Below, piece after piece: positions 39,827 to 48,818 of a DNA stretch of 64,000 nt (the first letter of the stretch is position 1; the number at the start of each line of letters is the position of its first letter). The stretch comes from Sporolactobacillus sp. Y61 (GTDB taxonomy: Bacteria > Bacillota > Bacilli > Bacillales > Sporolactobacillaceae). The position numbers were made by a program, and so were the translations under genes. The stretch lies in the NCBI RefSeq assembly GCF_040529185.1, contig NZ_CP159510.1, forward strand, positions 1,488,001 to 1,552,000. Reading direction: 5' to 3'. The notes under the pieces were generated by a model. The model was not told the origin of the DNA. It did no database searches and was given only the letters and a program-made list of their open reading frames with translations.

Positions 39827-40666
39827 ATGACTCGAGCATTGGTATTTCAGACAGATTTCGGTTTAGGAGACGGGGCGGTATGTGCGATGTATGGCGTTGC
39901 GACCCAGGTTGATCCATCACTCAGAATCGTCGACCTGACTCATGAGATCCCACAATATAATATCTGGGAAGCTTCTTACAGGCTGCGCCAGACGATTGAT
40001 TACTGGCCGGAGGAGACTGTATTTGTTTCTGTAGTAGACCCGGGCGTAGGTTCCAAAAGGCGCAGTGTAATCGCAAAAACACGGCGGAACCAGTATATCA
40101 TTACACCTGATAACGGAACGCTGACGCATATTAATAAGGTTGCAGGCATTAAAAGCGTCCGGGTTTTTGATGAAAAGAAGAACAAGCTGGCAAGCGCAGG
40201 TGAATCGTACACGTTCTACGGCCGTGACATCTACGCCTATACCGGCGCCCGTCTCGCTTCAGGGAAAATTGATTATGATCACTTCGGCGAAGAGGTTCCC
40301 GTCGACTCCATTGTCGAGCTGCCCGTGACCCCATCCTGGTGCGAAGGAAATCAGGTCAACGGCATAATTGATGTCCTGGATGTGCGGTTCGGCAATCTCT
40401 GGACAAATATCGGCAATACCCTGTTCCACACACTTGACGTGCAGCACGGCGACCGTCTGGAAGTCAATATCACGAATGACAGCCGGAATGTCTATGAAAA
40501 CAAAATGGTTTTTGCCCGTTCGTTTGCTTCTGTAGCGATCGGTGAGCCGGTGATCTATGTGAACTCGCTGGAGAATATGGGGGTGGCGATCAACCAGGGC
40601 TCATTTGCCAAAGCCTACAGTATCGGAACCGGGACAAACTGGAGAATCTCATTACGGAAAATCTGA
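39827..40666 (+). CDS. S-adenosylmethionine hydrolase (SAM hydroxide adenosyltransferase, DUF62)
   Basis: 279 residues of the DUF62 family, which splits S-adenosylmethionine into adenosine and methionine. Family features are 'VFQTDFGLGDGAVCAMYG' at the N-terminus, 'VVDPGVGSKRRSV', 'ITPDNGTLT' and, in the C-terminal domain, 'GEPVIYVNSLENMGVAINQG'. Start ATG 39827 has GGAAAGG eight bases upstream; a GTG at 39818 is less well placed. It lies 112 bases after a T-box terminator, so expression should rise when the cognate tRNA (probably tRNA-Met) is uncharged; the enzyme would then return methionine from S-adenosylmethionine. Confidence 0.9.
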   Translation: MTRALVFQTDFGLGDGAVCAMYGVATQVDPSLRIVDLTHEIPQYNIWEASYRLRQTIDYWPEETVFVSVVDPGVGSKRRSVIAKTRRNQYIITPDNGTLTHINKVAGIKSVRVFDEKKNKLASAGESYTFYGRDIYAYTGARLASGKIDYDHFGEEVPVDSIVELPVTPSWCEGNQVNGIIDVLDVRFGNLWTNIGNTLFHTLDVQHGDRLEVNITNDSRNVYENKMVFARSFASVAIGEPVIYVNSLENMGVAINQGSFAKAYSIGTGTNWRISLRKI

Positions 40667-40723
40667 CTGCCCTTTAGAGGAGGTGACAGACGACCCTTTA
40701 ACAGGATCGTTATTTTTTTTGCT

Positions 40724-40920
40724 TAATAAGCGGAGGTTTTCCGCTTAAATGCAGAATAGAACGGGTTTCAGAGTATCATAAGCGGAGAATTTCCGATTAG
40801 GCAATGAAAAGCCCCTCATTTTCACGGTTTCCGAGTAAATAGGCGGAGTCCCTCCGTCTATTGAAGCTCGCTTTTATCCTTTTTACTCAGTTAAGCGGAA
40901 TTTTTCCGCCTAATTTATAG
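40724..40920. repeat. Dispersed palindromic repeat, AAGCGGAN5TTCCGCTTA type (copy set 2)
   Basis: Four units such as TAAGCGGAGGTTTTCCGCTTA, AAGCGGAGAATTTCCGATTA, TAGGCGGAGTCCCTCCGTCTA and TTAAGCGGAATTTTTCCGCC occur 52-61 bp apart. They belong to the same family as 3872-4080. Spacers differ in sequence. None has a T-run. Confidence 0.82.
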
Positions 40921-41047
40921 AACTCGCCGGGCAGCGATACCGGGCCGACGTCCGCGATCGGCCGGGCAAAAACACAAAGCGGGAAGTGGGCAACTGCGTC
41001 TGGAAAATCCTTCATGCACCGGCCCGGGAGCTGCTTGCCTGGACCGG

Positions 41048-41233
41048 ATCGAGACGATCAGTAACGGTATGGAGCTGCGCGGTTTCGGCAAAAAGAAGAA
41101 ACGGACATGGTACAGTGCCCGTCCTTTTGCTGCAAGAGATTTCCTCGCCATGGGTTTTTCAGCAGCACTGCTGATCGTCTCGCTGGCTTTGACGCTGATC
41201 CGTGGCAGCAGATATTATAATCCCTTCATATAA
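41048..41233 (+). pseudogene. EcfT (energy-coupling factor T component) C-terminal remnant
   Basis: The frame encodes 'ISNGMELRGFGKKKKRTWYS', then 'DFLAMGFSAALLIVSLALTL' and 'RGSRYYNPFI' before a stop: the A-R-G coupling helix and last membrane helix of an ECF-transporter T protein (CbiQ/YkoC family). The five upstream helices are absent and the sequence before it is repeat and unassigned DNA. No ECF ATPase or S component is adjacent. It is a decayed vitamin or metal transporter gene. Confidence 0.72.
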
Positions 41234-41267
41234 AAAAGGCATCCCCTGAACAGGGATGCCTTTTTAA
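41233..41267. terminator. Bidirectional terminator
   Basis: AAAAAAGGCATCCC, loop, GGGATGCCTTTTT between the EcfT remnant and the convergent aldo/keto reductase. Confidence 0.92.
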
Positions 41268-41308
41268 GTGAATCCGTACAATGTCTTTCTGCCGGCGGAA
41301 AGACCTGA

Positions 41309-42217
41309 TTAGACAATAGCCAGAGGAACTTTCGACGATGGACGCGGGAAGGCGCGGTCAAGTGCGTGCTGTTCCTCTTCAGTGAGAACGACTCCGGCCG
41401 CCCTGGCGTTTTCAATGACATGTGCCGCCTGACTGGCTTTCGGGATCGCGATGATCCCATCCGATTCTGTATGACGGATGCACCAGGCGAGTAAAAGCTG
41501 AAGTGGTGAGATGTGGTGGGCCTCAGCAATTCGCCGGACCTGTGTGTCTGAAGTCAGCTGGCGTTTAAGGGAGCCGGCTTCGGCGAGCGGACAATAGGCC
41601 ATTATCGGCATATGATGGCGACGCTGCCACGGGAGAAGATCCACCTCAATCCCGCGTGAGCCGAGGTGATAGAGGACCTGATTTGTGGTGCAGTGCGCGC
41701 CTTCCGGCTGGCTTACCAGGTTCTCCATATCAGCTGTATCAAAATTGGAGACGCCCCAGCGCAGAATTTTTCCACTTTTCTTCAGGGCTTCCATCCCCTC
41801 AATCGTTTCTTCAATCGGAACGCTGCTCTTCCAGTGCAGCAGGTAGAGATCCAGATGATCCGTGCCAAGCTGCTTCAGACTTCTCTCACAGGCAGCAGCC
41901 AGATCTTTCCGGCTGCCATGACTTGGCATGGCTTTGCTGACGAGAAAAACGCGGTCACGGATCCCCCTGATCGCTTCGCCAACCAGATTTTCAGATTTTC
42001 CATAACCGTATAATTCCGCAGTATCAATCAGGACCATGCCGAGATCAACCCCGGTTCTGAGCGCTTCAATTTCCTGCTTTCTTTTGGACGGATCGTCGCC
42101 CATATGCCATGTACCCTGTCCCACCGCAGGGACCTTTGTCCCGTCAGGTAAAGTCACGCTGCGGGCGGCCAGTTGGGTACGGATTTTTTCTGCTTCCTGA
42201 TCATTGATCCCTTTCAT
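41309..42217 (-). CDS. Aldo/keto reductase
   Basis: 302 residues from ATG 42217; AGGAG lies eleven bases upstream. The catalytic set is visible: 'LIDTAELYGYGKSE' (Asp, Tyr), 'VFLVSKAMPSHGSRK' (Lys) and 'LDLYLLHWKSS' (His). 'GVSNFDTADMENL' and 'IPKASQAAHVIENA' bind the cofactor. The enzyme reduces aldehydes or ketones with NADPH. It is monocistronic. The frame extends 34 codons further upstream without a site. Confidence 0.92.
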   Translation of the reverse strand: MKGINDQEAEKIRTQLAARSVTLPDGTKVPAVGQGTWHMGDDPSKRKQEIEALRTGVDLGMVLIDTAELYGYGKSENLVGEAIRGIRDRVFLVSKAMPSHGSRKDLAAACERSLKQLGTDHLDLYLLHWKSSVPIEETIEGMEALKKSGKILRWGVSNFDTADMENLVSQPEGAHCTTNQVLYHLGSRGIEVDLLPWQRRHHMPIMAYCPLAEAGSLKRQLTSDTQVRRIAEAHHISPLQLLLAWCIRHTESDGIIAIPKASQAAHVIENARAAGVVLTEEEQHALDRAFPRPSSKVPLAIV

Positions 42218-42378
42218 GACGGTTACATCTCCTGAAAATTTATTTGCAGACATTCGCCGGACGCGCCAATTGAAATTTGACAGAATCCGGTGGTTTCGAA
42301 ATTCAGACGAAACATGCATAATATAATAGAAGTATAACTTTCTCAGATTCTAAAGAGAGGACGGGAGTCATTATTTTT

Positions 42379-44724
42379 ATGCCGCAATACATGCTGAGAA
42401 AAATAGGCAAAAATGATTATACAAAAGTTTTTCTTCTCTGCCTCCTGACTTCAGGAATGATGTTTCTTCCGACACTTCTGATGAATAAAGGTCTGTTCTC
42501 CCTTGTCGGAGATTTTAATTATCAGCAGATCCCGTTTAATATCCTCAGCAACCGGGCAATTAAATCGGGGGATATATTCTGGAACTGGTATACGGATCTT
42601 GGCAGTAATTTTATCGGTTCCTACAGTTTCTACACACTGGGCAGTCCGTTTTTCTGGCTGAGCCTTCTGTTTCCGCCGTTTGCTTTTCCTTATGTGGTTG
42701 CTCCGCTTTTGATGCTGAAATACTGCACGGCCGGTCTGACGGCTTACGCTTATATCCGCCGCTATGTCAAAGACGGTCGTTATGCAATCATTGGTGCGCT
42801 GCTCTATGCGTTCTCCGGATTTTCAACTGTGAATCTGATGTTCAATCATTTTCATGATGTCATTGCCCTTTTCCCGCTTTTGTTATTCGGTCTTGACCGG
42901 CTGGTTCTGAATAAAAAGTGCGGATGGTTTGCTGCAGCGGTTGCGCTGAATGCGACTCTGAATTTTTTCTTTTTCACCGGAGAAGTGGTCTTTCTGCTGC
43001 TCTACTTTATCGTACGCTTTCTGGCGGAAGATTTTAAGCGATATGTCCGGCGCCTGCCGGCTGTCCTGCTTGAAGGCGTGATCGGCGTGGGTATGGCCGG
43101 TGTCCTGCTGCTCCCGGCCGTGCTGTTTACCTTGCAGAATCCGCGCCTGGATGCATTTCTTTATGGTCCGACGGCACTGATTTTTGATGGGAGACGGTAC
43201 CTGGAGCTGCTCAAAGCCTTCTTTATGCCTGCAGATATCATGCCGCACCAGTCCGCCATTTATCCGTCTGATTTTACGTCAAGCGGCGCCTGGCTGCCGC
43301 TTTTCGGCCCGGTCGCCGTCTTTGCCCTGCTTATCGGGTCCAAAAAGAGCTGGATGAGCCGGCTGTTCAAAGTCCTTGTCGTGATGGCCTGTGTGCCGCT
43401 TCTGAACAGTCTGTTCTATGCGTTCAATGCATCCTACTACGCGCGCTGGCTCTATATGCCCGTTCTGATCATGGCACTGATGACCGCTGTTGTTCTTGAA
43501 AAAAGGGAAGCGTATCCTTGCAGCAGAGCACTTCTTGTAACCAGCGTGGTAACCGGTCTGCTCGCTGGTTTTCTGCTCTTCTATCCATGGAGTGAAAGCC
43601 AGAAGAGCGCTGTTCTGCAGATGGATCTCTTTCTGTTCTACCTGTGCAGCACGGCGGCCGGTCTGACGACAGCCTATTATCTGCTCATCCGCTTCCGGAA
43701 TGCCAGGCGCTGGATGCTGTTCACCACGATCGGTGTCGTTCTGTTCTCAGGCGGACTGGGCTTTTTCAATATCGCTTCGATTCATTCGATCTATCCCTGG
43801 CAGTCTCCCCAGGCCATTGAGGATACCGTAGTCAAAACGGGTCAGGAAGTGAAGCGGGTCCTTCCTGACCGGGAGGACTACCGGATCAGTATCAGTGATA
43901 ACGGATGGAATCTGCCGATGGTATCGCAGACGCCGACGGTCAATTCGTTCACCAGTATGGTTAACGGGTCCATTTTTCAGTTCTATGAATCGATCGGTTC
44001 ACCGCGCGATGTGAAAACGATCATCCCTGAAGACTATTACGGACTGAAGCCGCTGCTTTCGGTCGGCTATGCTGTTCAGACGCAGCCCCGGGCAAAACAG
44101 AAGCCTTATGCTTCTTTTTTTAACGGCACGAATACCATCTATATTTATAAAAATCCCGATGCGTTGCCCGTCGGTTTTACCTACGATTACTATCTGACGG
44201 AAAGCCGGTTCGACCATATCGCCGATCAGTATAAACATCTTGTCTTACTGAAGGCAGCAGTTCTGCCTGACGGCGAGGTGAACAGGGTCAGGAACAGGAT
44301 GCTGCCGCTGCCTGAGTCCCAGATCTTCACTTTTGAGAAAAACGATTACAGGAAGGATCTCGAGGCGCGTCAGAAAGAGGCGTCCAGATCGTTTCATCAT
44401 GATGCGCGCGGCTTCACATCGGAGATCGATGTGGATGCGAATAAGTTCGCCTTCTTCAGTGTCCCTTATGATAAGGGCTGGTCGGCGACCGTGAACGGAC
44501 GCGCCGTTCAGATTATCAACAGCGACGGCTTTATGATGGTCCCGGTGTATGAAGGAAAAAATATCATTCGTTTTAATTATCATACACCGGGACTCACTGC
44601 AGGGATCTTCCTGTCGCTGGTCTCCGGTTCAGGGTTTATCGTCTGGATTTTCCGAAGAAGATTATTCAAAAGGAAAATGATCAGGAAGCGCAGGCTGCCT
44701 CAACAGTCGCTTTTCCGGACGTGA
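42379..44724 (+). CDS. yfhO: YfhO family membrane protein (lipoteichoic acid glycosylation type)
   Basis: 781 residues with about 12-14 membrane helices in the first 500 residues, then a soluble extracellular part and a last helix at about 745-765. The N-terminal 'FLPTLLMNKGLFSLVGDFNY' with an Asp in the first loop and 'NWYTDLGSNFIGSYSFYTLG' are typical of YfhO proteins with GT-C glycosyltransferase fold. In B. subtilis YfhO is reported to place sugars on lipoteichoic acid outside the membrane, with CsbB and GtcA. Neither partner is near here. It is monocistronic, start ATG 42379. Confidence 0.85.
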   Translation: MPQYMLRKIGKNDYTKVFLLCLLTSGMMFLPTLLMNKGLFSLVGDFNYQQIPFNILSNRAIKSGDIFWNWYTDLGSNFIGSYSFYTLGSPFFWLSLLFPPFAFPYVVAPLLMLKYCTAGLTAYAYIRRYVKDGRYAIIGALLYAFSGFSTVNLMFNHFHDVIALFPLLLFGLDRLVLNKKCGWFAAAVALNATLNFFFFTGEVVFLLLYFIVRFLAEDFKRYVRRLPAVLLEGVIGVGMAGVLLLPAVLFTLQNPRLDAFLYGPTALIFDGRRYLELLKAFFMPADIMPHQSAIYPSDFTSSGAWLPLFGPVAVFALLIGSKKSWMSRLFKVLVVMACVPLLNSLFYAFNASYYARWLYMPVLIMALMTAVVLEKREAYPCSRALLVTSVVTGLLAGFLLFYPWSESQKSAVLQMDLFLFYLCSTAAGLTTAYYLLIRFRNARRWMLFTTIGVVLFSGGLGFFNIASIHSIYPWQSPQAIEDTVVKTGQEVKRVLPDREDYRISISDNGWNLPMVSQTPTVNSFTSMVNGSIFQFYESIGSPRDVKTIIPEDYYGLKPLLSVGYAVQTQPRAKQKPYASFFNGTNTIYIYKNPDALPVGFTYDYYLTESRFDHIADQYKHLVLLKAAVLPDGEVNRVRNRMLPLPESQIFTFEKNDYRKDLEARQKEASRSFHHDARGFTSEIDVDANKFAFFSVPYDKGWSATVNGRAVQIINSDGFMMVPVYEGKNIIRFNYHTPGLTAGIFLSLVSGSGFIVWIFRRRLFKRKMIRKRRLPQQSLFRT

Positions 44725-44906
44725 AAGGATGACTGGAATCCGCCCGCAGTATGGCGGCTGAACCGGATCACCTTCTTTTTTTGAAGAAATGCTTTAGCGA
44801 TTAAACGCGTTCTATCGACAAATTAGCTAATTGCTGTTAGAATAGCAGGCACAGGTCTGATTTTTAGTATATAGAGAGAAATGCAAACAGAAGGGTGTGT
44901 TGATCC

Positions 44907-45971
44907 TTGGAAGGTCAGCCGGTTAAAGGGAAAATGTCGGTAAAAACTTTTGTCAATAACATTCTGGTCGGACACGCGATCGGAATCGTTGCCGGACTGG
45001 TTCCATCAGCTCTCCTCGGAGAAATCTGCAAGGCACTGCAGAACCAGCTTCCGGTGTTCGGTACGATTTATCAGCTGGTGACAGCCTATATGATTGCCGT
45101 ACCGCTCCTGATTGGTGCGGCCTGCGCCTTTAAATTCGGGATGAAGCCGATCCCGATGGTCTGCGCTGCTGCGGCAGCCTTCATTGGATCAGGCGCACTG
45201 GAATTTACGCCGAATGGGGTTCTGGTTCACGGCATGGGCGACCTGGTCAATACGCTGGTCACAATCAGTCTGACCTGCGGGCTGATTCTGCTCATCGACG
45301 GAAGACTGGGCTCGTTCGAACCGCTGCTTATGCCGCCGATTGTCAGCGTCATCGGCGGAGGGATGGGCGTGATTGCCTATCCTTTTGTTCATGCGATTAC
45401 AGTCGGTATCGGCCGGGTGGTTGACAGCTTTTTCGTCCTGCAGCCAATCCCGATGGCCATTCTGGTCGCCGCCAGTTTCTCAGTGATTATGATTTCACCG
45501 GTTTCGACGGTCGCAATCGCTACAGCAATCAGTATGAGTGACCTTGCTTCAGGTGCCGGCAACCTCGGCTGTGTGGCGGCAGCGGTCGGGATGTTTGTCG
45601 GCGGTCTGCGTATCAATCCGATGGGTCTGTCTCTCTCAATTGTCCTTGGTACACCGAAAATCATGATCGGCGCGCTGGTCCGCAATCCAAGGATCGCCAT
45701 ACCAATCATGCTGAATGCGGCGGTGCTGGGTATTTTCGGCGTCCTGTTCGACATCAAGGGCACGCCGATCAGTGCCGGATTTGGATTTTCCGGCCTTGTC
45801 GGACCGATTAATGCGATCCAGTTTATGGAGGGGGGTGCGACAGCGGTCAATTTTCTGATCCTGGTTCTGGTTTACCTGGTCATTGCTTTTGCCGGCGGTT
45901 TCTTTTTTGAATGGTTCTGTCGCCGCGTGCTTCACCTCTATAAAGCGGAGGATTACGGCGCAGATGCGTAA
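44907..45971 (+). CDS. PTS EIIC_2-family membrane protein (lone IIC)
   Basis: 354 residues with about eight to ten hydrophobic helices, rich in Gly and Ala; 'GMKPIPMVCAAAAAFIGSGA' and 'INPMGLSLSIVLGTPKIMIG' match the PTS_EIIC_2 family of Firmicutes. No IIA or IIB gene is next to it. Members are predicted carriers of unknown substrate. The TTG start at 44907 has AAGGG about eleven bases upstream; ATG 44934 is only three bases after a Shine-Dalgarno-like AAAGGG and is less likely. Confidence 0.75.
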   Translation: MEGQPVKGKMSVKTFVNNILVGHAIGIVAGLVPSALLGEICKALQNQLPVFGTIYQLVTAYMIAVPLLIGAACAFKFGMKPIPMVCAAAAAFIGSGALEFTPNGVLVHGMGDLVNTLVTISLTCGLILLIDGRLGSFEPLLMPPIVSVIGGGMGVIAYPFVHAITVGIGRVVDSFFVLQPIPMAILVAASFSVIMISPVSTVAIATAISMSDLASGAGNLGCVAAAVGMFVGGLRINPMGLSLSIVLGTPKIMIGALVRNPRIAIPIMLNAAVLGIFGVLFDIKGTPISAGFGFSGLVGPINAIQFMEGGATAVNFLILVLVYLVIAFAGGFFFEWFCRRVLHLYKAEDYGADA

Positions 45972-46263
45972 ATAGAACGAAATACAGGTCATGGCAGGAA
46001 CCGGAGGAGTGACGCTCTGGTTCTTATTTTTTGTCTATTTATCGAACAAGTATTCAGCAGTGGACATTTTTTTAACTTAACACATTGTTAATTATTGAAT
46101 GATTTTTATATTTCTGTATAATTGTGGATATAAGAGATTCCTCATAGATCTGTCGACTCATAAGCAATCCTCAGTTATTGCTTCCAGAACCCCCTTCCCG
46201 TTCGCATTTCAGGACAATCAGTAAACACATGGCAAACTAAAAAAGCATAAAGGAGCTGTAAAG

Positions 46264-46848
46264 ATGATGGAAACACTGAATCAGTATATCATTAGGAGAG
46301 AAACAATGGCCCTGTTGCCACTTGATGCTGAGGATGGCAGTCTGCACACCATCGTTGTGGAAGAGGGCAGGATGCTTGAAGTTTTACTTTCACCTCTTAA
46401 AATTGTCCAGAATTCATGCAACTATTTCGGATCCACCTATAAAGGAAGAAAGAAAGGGGCAGCCTGTCTGGGCTTCAGGAGTATGCCGCCCATCTGCATC
46501 TGCAATGAACTGGGCATCTATTTCTATCCCTTAATGTCTGAGTCCCAGCGCGGCTGCATCTGGATCGGGCATTCCCATGTGAACAACTGGGAAGACGGCG
46601 GGCAAAAAGATGTTCTCGTACATATGACCCATGATCAGAGCCTGCGACTGCCGGTACCCGTCAGTGTGTTCCGAAATAAAACGATGCGAACCACACAATT
46701 CCGGCACCAGATCAGACTGCGTATCTCACCCTATCAGATGATGGAAACCGGTGCATTAATCAGAGAAGACGGGCCGCAGCTTCATATACAGTTCAATGAA
46801 AGAGGAACCTTTTCGCTGAAGACAGATCAGGAGATGCGAATGAGATGA
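46264..46848 (+). CDS. comK: Competence transcription factor ComK
   Basis: 194 residues, about the size of B. subtilis ComK (192). The conserved core 'CNYFGSTYKGRKKGA' (B. subtilis 'CRFFGSSYAGRKAGT'), then 'PPICICNELGIYFYPLMSES' and 'GCIWIGHSHVNNWE' matches the DNA-binding domain. ComK activates the DNA-uptake and recombination genes. The ATG at 46264 follows AAAGGAG; the 290-bp AT-rich region upstream probably holds its promoter, but I could not fix K-boxes. It is followed by a decayed EAL gene and an insertion sequence. Confidence 0.9.
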   Translation: MMETLNQYIIRRETMALLPLDAEDGSLHTIVVEEGRMLEVLLSPLKIVQNSCNYFGSTYKGRKKGAACLGFRSMPPICICNELGIYFYPLMSESQRGCIWIGHSHVNNWEDGGQKDVLVHMTHDQSLRLPVPVSVFRNKTMRTTQFRHQIRLRISPYQMMETGALIREDGPQLHIQFNERGTFSLKTDQEMRMR

Positions 46849-46982
46849 GCACCTGCCTGTCTTATCGCGTCCTGAAGATTCTGAGCGGTATGCCCGGTCG
46901 CTGTTTCCTGTTGACCATTCTTCTGGACCGCTGATGCTGAATAAACAGGAGCCATAATTTTATTGATTTGTTGCGAACGCAC

Positions 46983-47004
46983 ACTCGTGACTTCAGTCAT
47001 GAGT
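46983..47004 (+). repeat. Left-end hairpin of the IS element
   Basis: ACTCGTGAC, loop TTCAG, (G)TCATGAGT: imperfect palindrome recognised by TnpA in this family. Confidence 0.75.
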
Positions 47005-47107
47005 AAGTGATCATATGTTATTATCGTACATTTAAAAAATACTACAATATCAGTATATTAAGTTCCATAATCTATTAACATATGTTATATTATTAACGGT
47101 GATAAAA

Positions 47108-47509
47108 ATGTCAGAAGTTAAACATGGACGGGGATACGTTTATTCCATCCAATATCATATTGTTTGGTGTGTAAAATATCGGCATCAAGTTTTAGTTAAT
47201 CATATTGAAAATGGACTCAAAGAGATATTGTATAACATAGCAGATGAGAATGATTTCACTATATCTGAATTGGAAGTGAACAAAGATCATGTCCACTTGT
47301 TAGTCGATTGCACGCCTCAGCAATCAATACCTAATATGATTAAATCATTAAAAGGGACTTCTGCTCGTATGATGTTCAAGAGATTTCCTGAATTGAAAAA
47401 TAAATTATGGGGAGGTAATTTATGGAATCCATCATATTTTGTTGCAACAGTAAGTGAAAATACCGAAGAACAAGTAAGAGAATATATTAGAAACCAAAAG
47501 AAGAAGTGA
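47108..47509 (+). CDS. tnpA: IS200/IS605 Y1 transposase TnpA
   Basis: 133 residues. The HUH metal site is H61-V-H63 in 'NKDHVHLLVDC' and the catalytic tyrosine is Y126 in 'REYIRNQ'. It moves the element as single-stranded DNA by cutting at the end hairpins. ATG 47108 is used with GGTGAT upstream; a GTG at 47099 is in frame. tnpB follows after nine bases. Confidence 0.95.
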   Translation: MSEVKHGRGYVYSIQYHIVWCVKYRHQVLVNHIENGLKEILYNIADENDFTISELEVNKDHVHLLVDCTPQQSIPNMIKSLKGTSARMMFKRFPELKNKLWGGNLWNPSYFVATVSENTEEQVREYIRNQKKK

Positions 47510-47518
47510 GGTGATCGC

Positions 47519-48670
47519 ATGTTACGTCAAAAAGCATACAAAGTCAGAATTTACCCAACGGAAAAGCAAGCGGTTCAAATAGATAAGACGATTGGATGCT
47601 CACGATTTGTGTATAATCATTTTTTGGATTTATGGAAGAGGGCTTATAAAGAAACAGGAAAAGGATTAACTTATAATAAATGCTCAAGTCAACTATCAGC
47701 CTTTAAAAAGCAATTTATATGGCTTAAAGAGGTGGATAAATTTGCTCTTCAAAATTCATTAAGGAATTTATCTGATGCTTATCATCGTTTCTTTAAAAAA
47801 CAGTCCCGGTATCCTAGATTTAAGAGCAAAAGGAATCCTCATCAATCATATAAGACCAACTTTACGAATAACAATATTGCAATCGTTGACGATAAATATA
47901 TTAAATTACCTAAACTAGGCAAAATTAAATATGCCAGGACAAGAGAAATCGAAGGAAGAATTATTTCAGCAACAGTCAGGAAGAATCCAAGTGGTAAGTA
48001 TTTTATAGCGATTAATACGGAATGTGAAATTAATGAATTATCTAAAACAAATTCTGAGATTGGCATTGATCTGGGATTAGCTGATTTCGCCATCCTGTCT
48101 GATGGAACTAAGATACCCAATATGCATTTTTCAAAACAGTTAGAACAAAAATTAAAAAGAGAAAAACGTAAGTTATCTCATCGTCAATTAATTGCTAAAA
48201 AGAGGGTTTGGAAGGATCCTAATAAAACATGGGATCAATGTATGAATTATCGAAAGCAAAAAATTAAAGTGGCTAAATTGTATGAACGAATTAATCATTG
48301 TAAAAATGATTATTTACATAAGTTATCAAAGCAAATTGTCGAAAGCCAAGATATTATTTGTGTTGAAAACTTAAATGTAAAAGGATTAATGAAGAATCAT
48401 AAATTAGCTGAATCAATCGCTGATGTATCGTGGTATGAGTTCACACGACAGTTGCAGTATAAATGTGAATGGTATGGGAAGAAACTAGTCAAGATTAATC
48501 GCTTCTTCCCTTCCAGTCAAATTTGTTCTAAATGTGGATGTCGATCAGGTAAAAAGACACTGGATATTCGTGAATGGAATTGTGACAACTGCGGAACTCA
48601 TCACGATAGAGATATTAATGCGGCTAAGAACATTCTTAATGAAGGAATAAGACAGTTACAGACTGTATAA
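47519..48670 (+). CDS. tnpB: RNA-guided nuclease TnpB
   Basis: 383 residues with the full RuvC site: D184 in 'GIDLGLADFA', E283 in 'CVENLNVKG' and D363/D365 in 'HHDRDINAAKNI'. The zinc ribbon 'CSKCG' ... 'CDNCG' lies just before the last Asp. TnpB cuts DNA matching a guide carried by omega RNA from the element's right end, which helps keep the element after excision. Start ATG 47519 follows GAGGTGAT. No stop or frameshift is seen, so it should be active. Confidence 0.95.
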   Translation: MLRQKAYKVRIYPTEKQAVQIDKTIGCSRFVYNHFLDLWKRAYKETGKGLTYNKCSSQLSAFKKQFIWLKEVDKFALQNSLRNLSDAYHRFFKKQSRYPRFKSKRNPHQSYKTNFTNNNIAIVDDKYIKLPKLGKIKYARTREIEGRIISATVRKNPSGKYFIAINTECEINELSKTNSEIGIDLGLADFAILSDGTKIPNMHFSKQLEQKLKREKRKLSHRQLIAKKRVWKDPNKTWDQCMNYRKQKIKVAKLYERINHCKNDYLHKLSKQIVESQDIICVENLNVKGLMKNHKLAESIADVSWYEFTRQLQYKCEWYGKKLVKINRFFPSSQICSKCGCRSGKKTLDIREWNCDNCGTHHDRDINAAKNILNEGIRQLQTV

Positions 48671-48818
48671 ACAAAAACAACCGTTGGGACGACGGAGTTA
48701 GCCTATTAAAATAAATCTGCCTCTACTTATCGCTTTATCCAGATAAGCAAACAGATTGTTCATAGGAAATTCTAATTGAGAAGTTAGAAGCACACGACTT
48801 TAGTCGTGTGAGGTTCAC
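48560..48818 (+). ncRNA. Predicted omega RNA of TnpB
   Basis: By analogy with ISDra2 the omega RNA covers the 3' end of tnpB and the right end up to TTCAC; the guide would be the roughly 16 bases after 48818 (AAAATCCATACAGATC). The right-end hairpin CACACGAC/GTCGTGTG (48791-48810) lies in it. The 5' limit is a guess. Confidence 0.5.

Larger units (their letters stand above)
46968..48818 (+). mobile_element. IS200/IS605-family element (ISDra2-like organisation)
   Basis: An 1851-bp element with tnpA then tnpB, no terminal inverted repeats and no target duplication. It follows TTGAT (46963-46967) and ends in TTCAC (48814-48818), the target and right-end pentamers I remember for ISDra2. Imperfect hairpins lie near both ends (46983-47004 and 48791-48810). 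Both genes are intact, and G+C is far below that of the neighbourhood, so the insertion is probably recent. Excision restores the frame of the EAL remnant. Confidence 0.9.

Noticed and set aside
48560..48818. Relation of the HEARO-like repeats to this TnpB right end
   Set aside because: The right end of the IS shares no conserved block (GGGCAGT, CAATCAG, TGAAGTTTCA) with the dispersed repeat, so they appear to be different systems.
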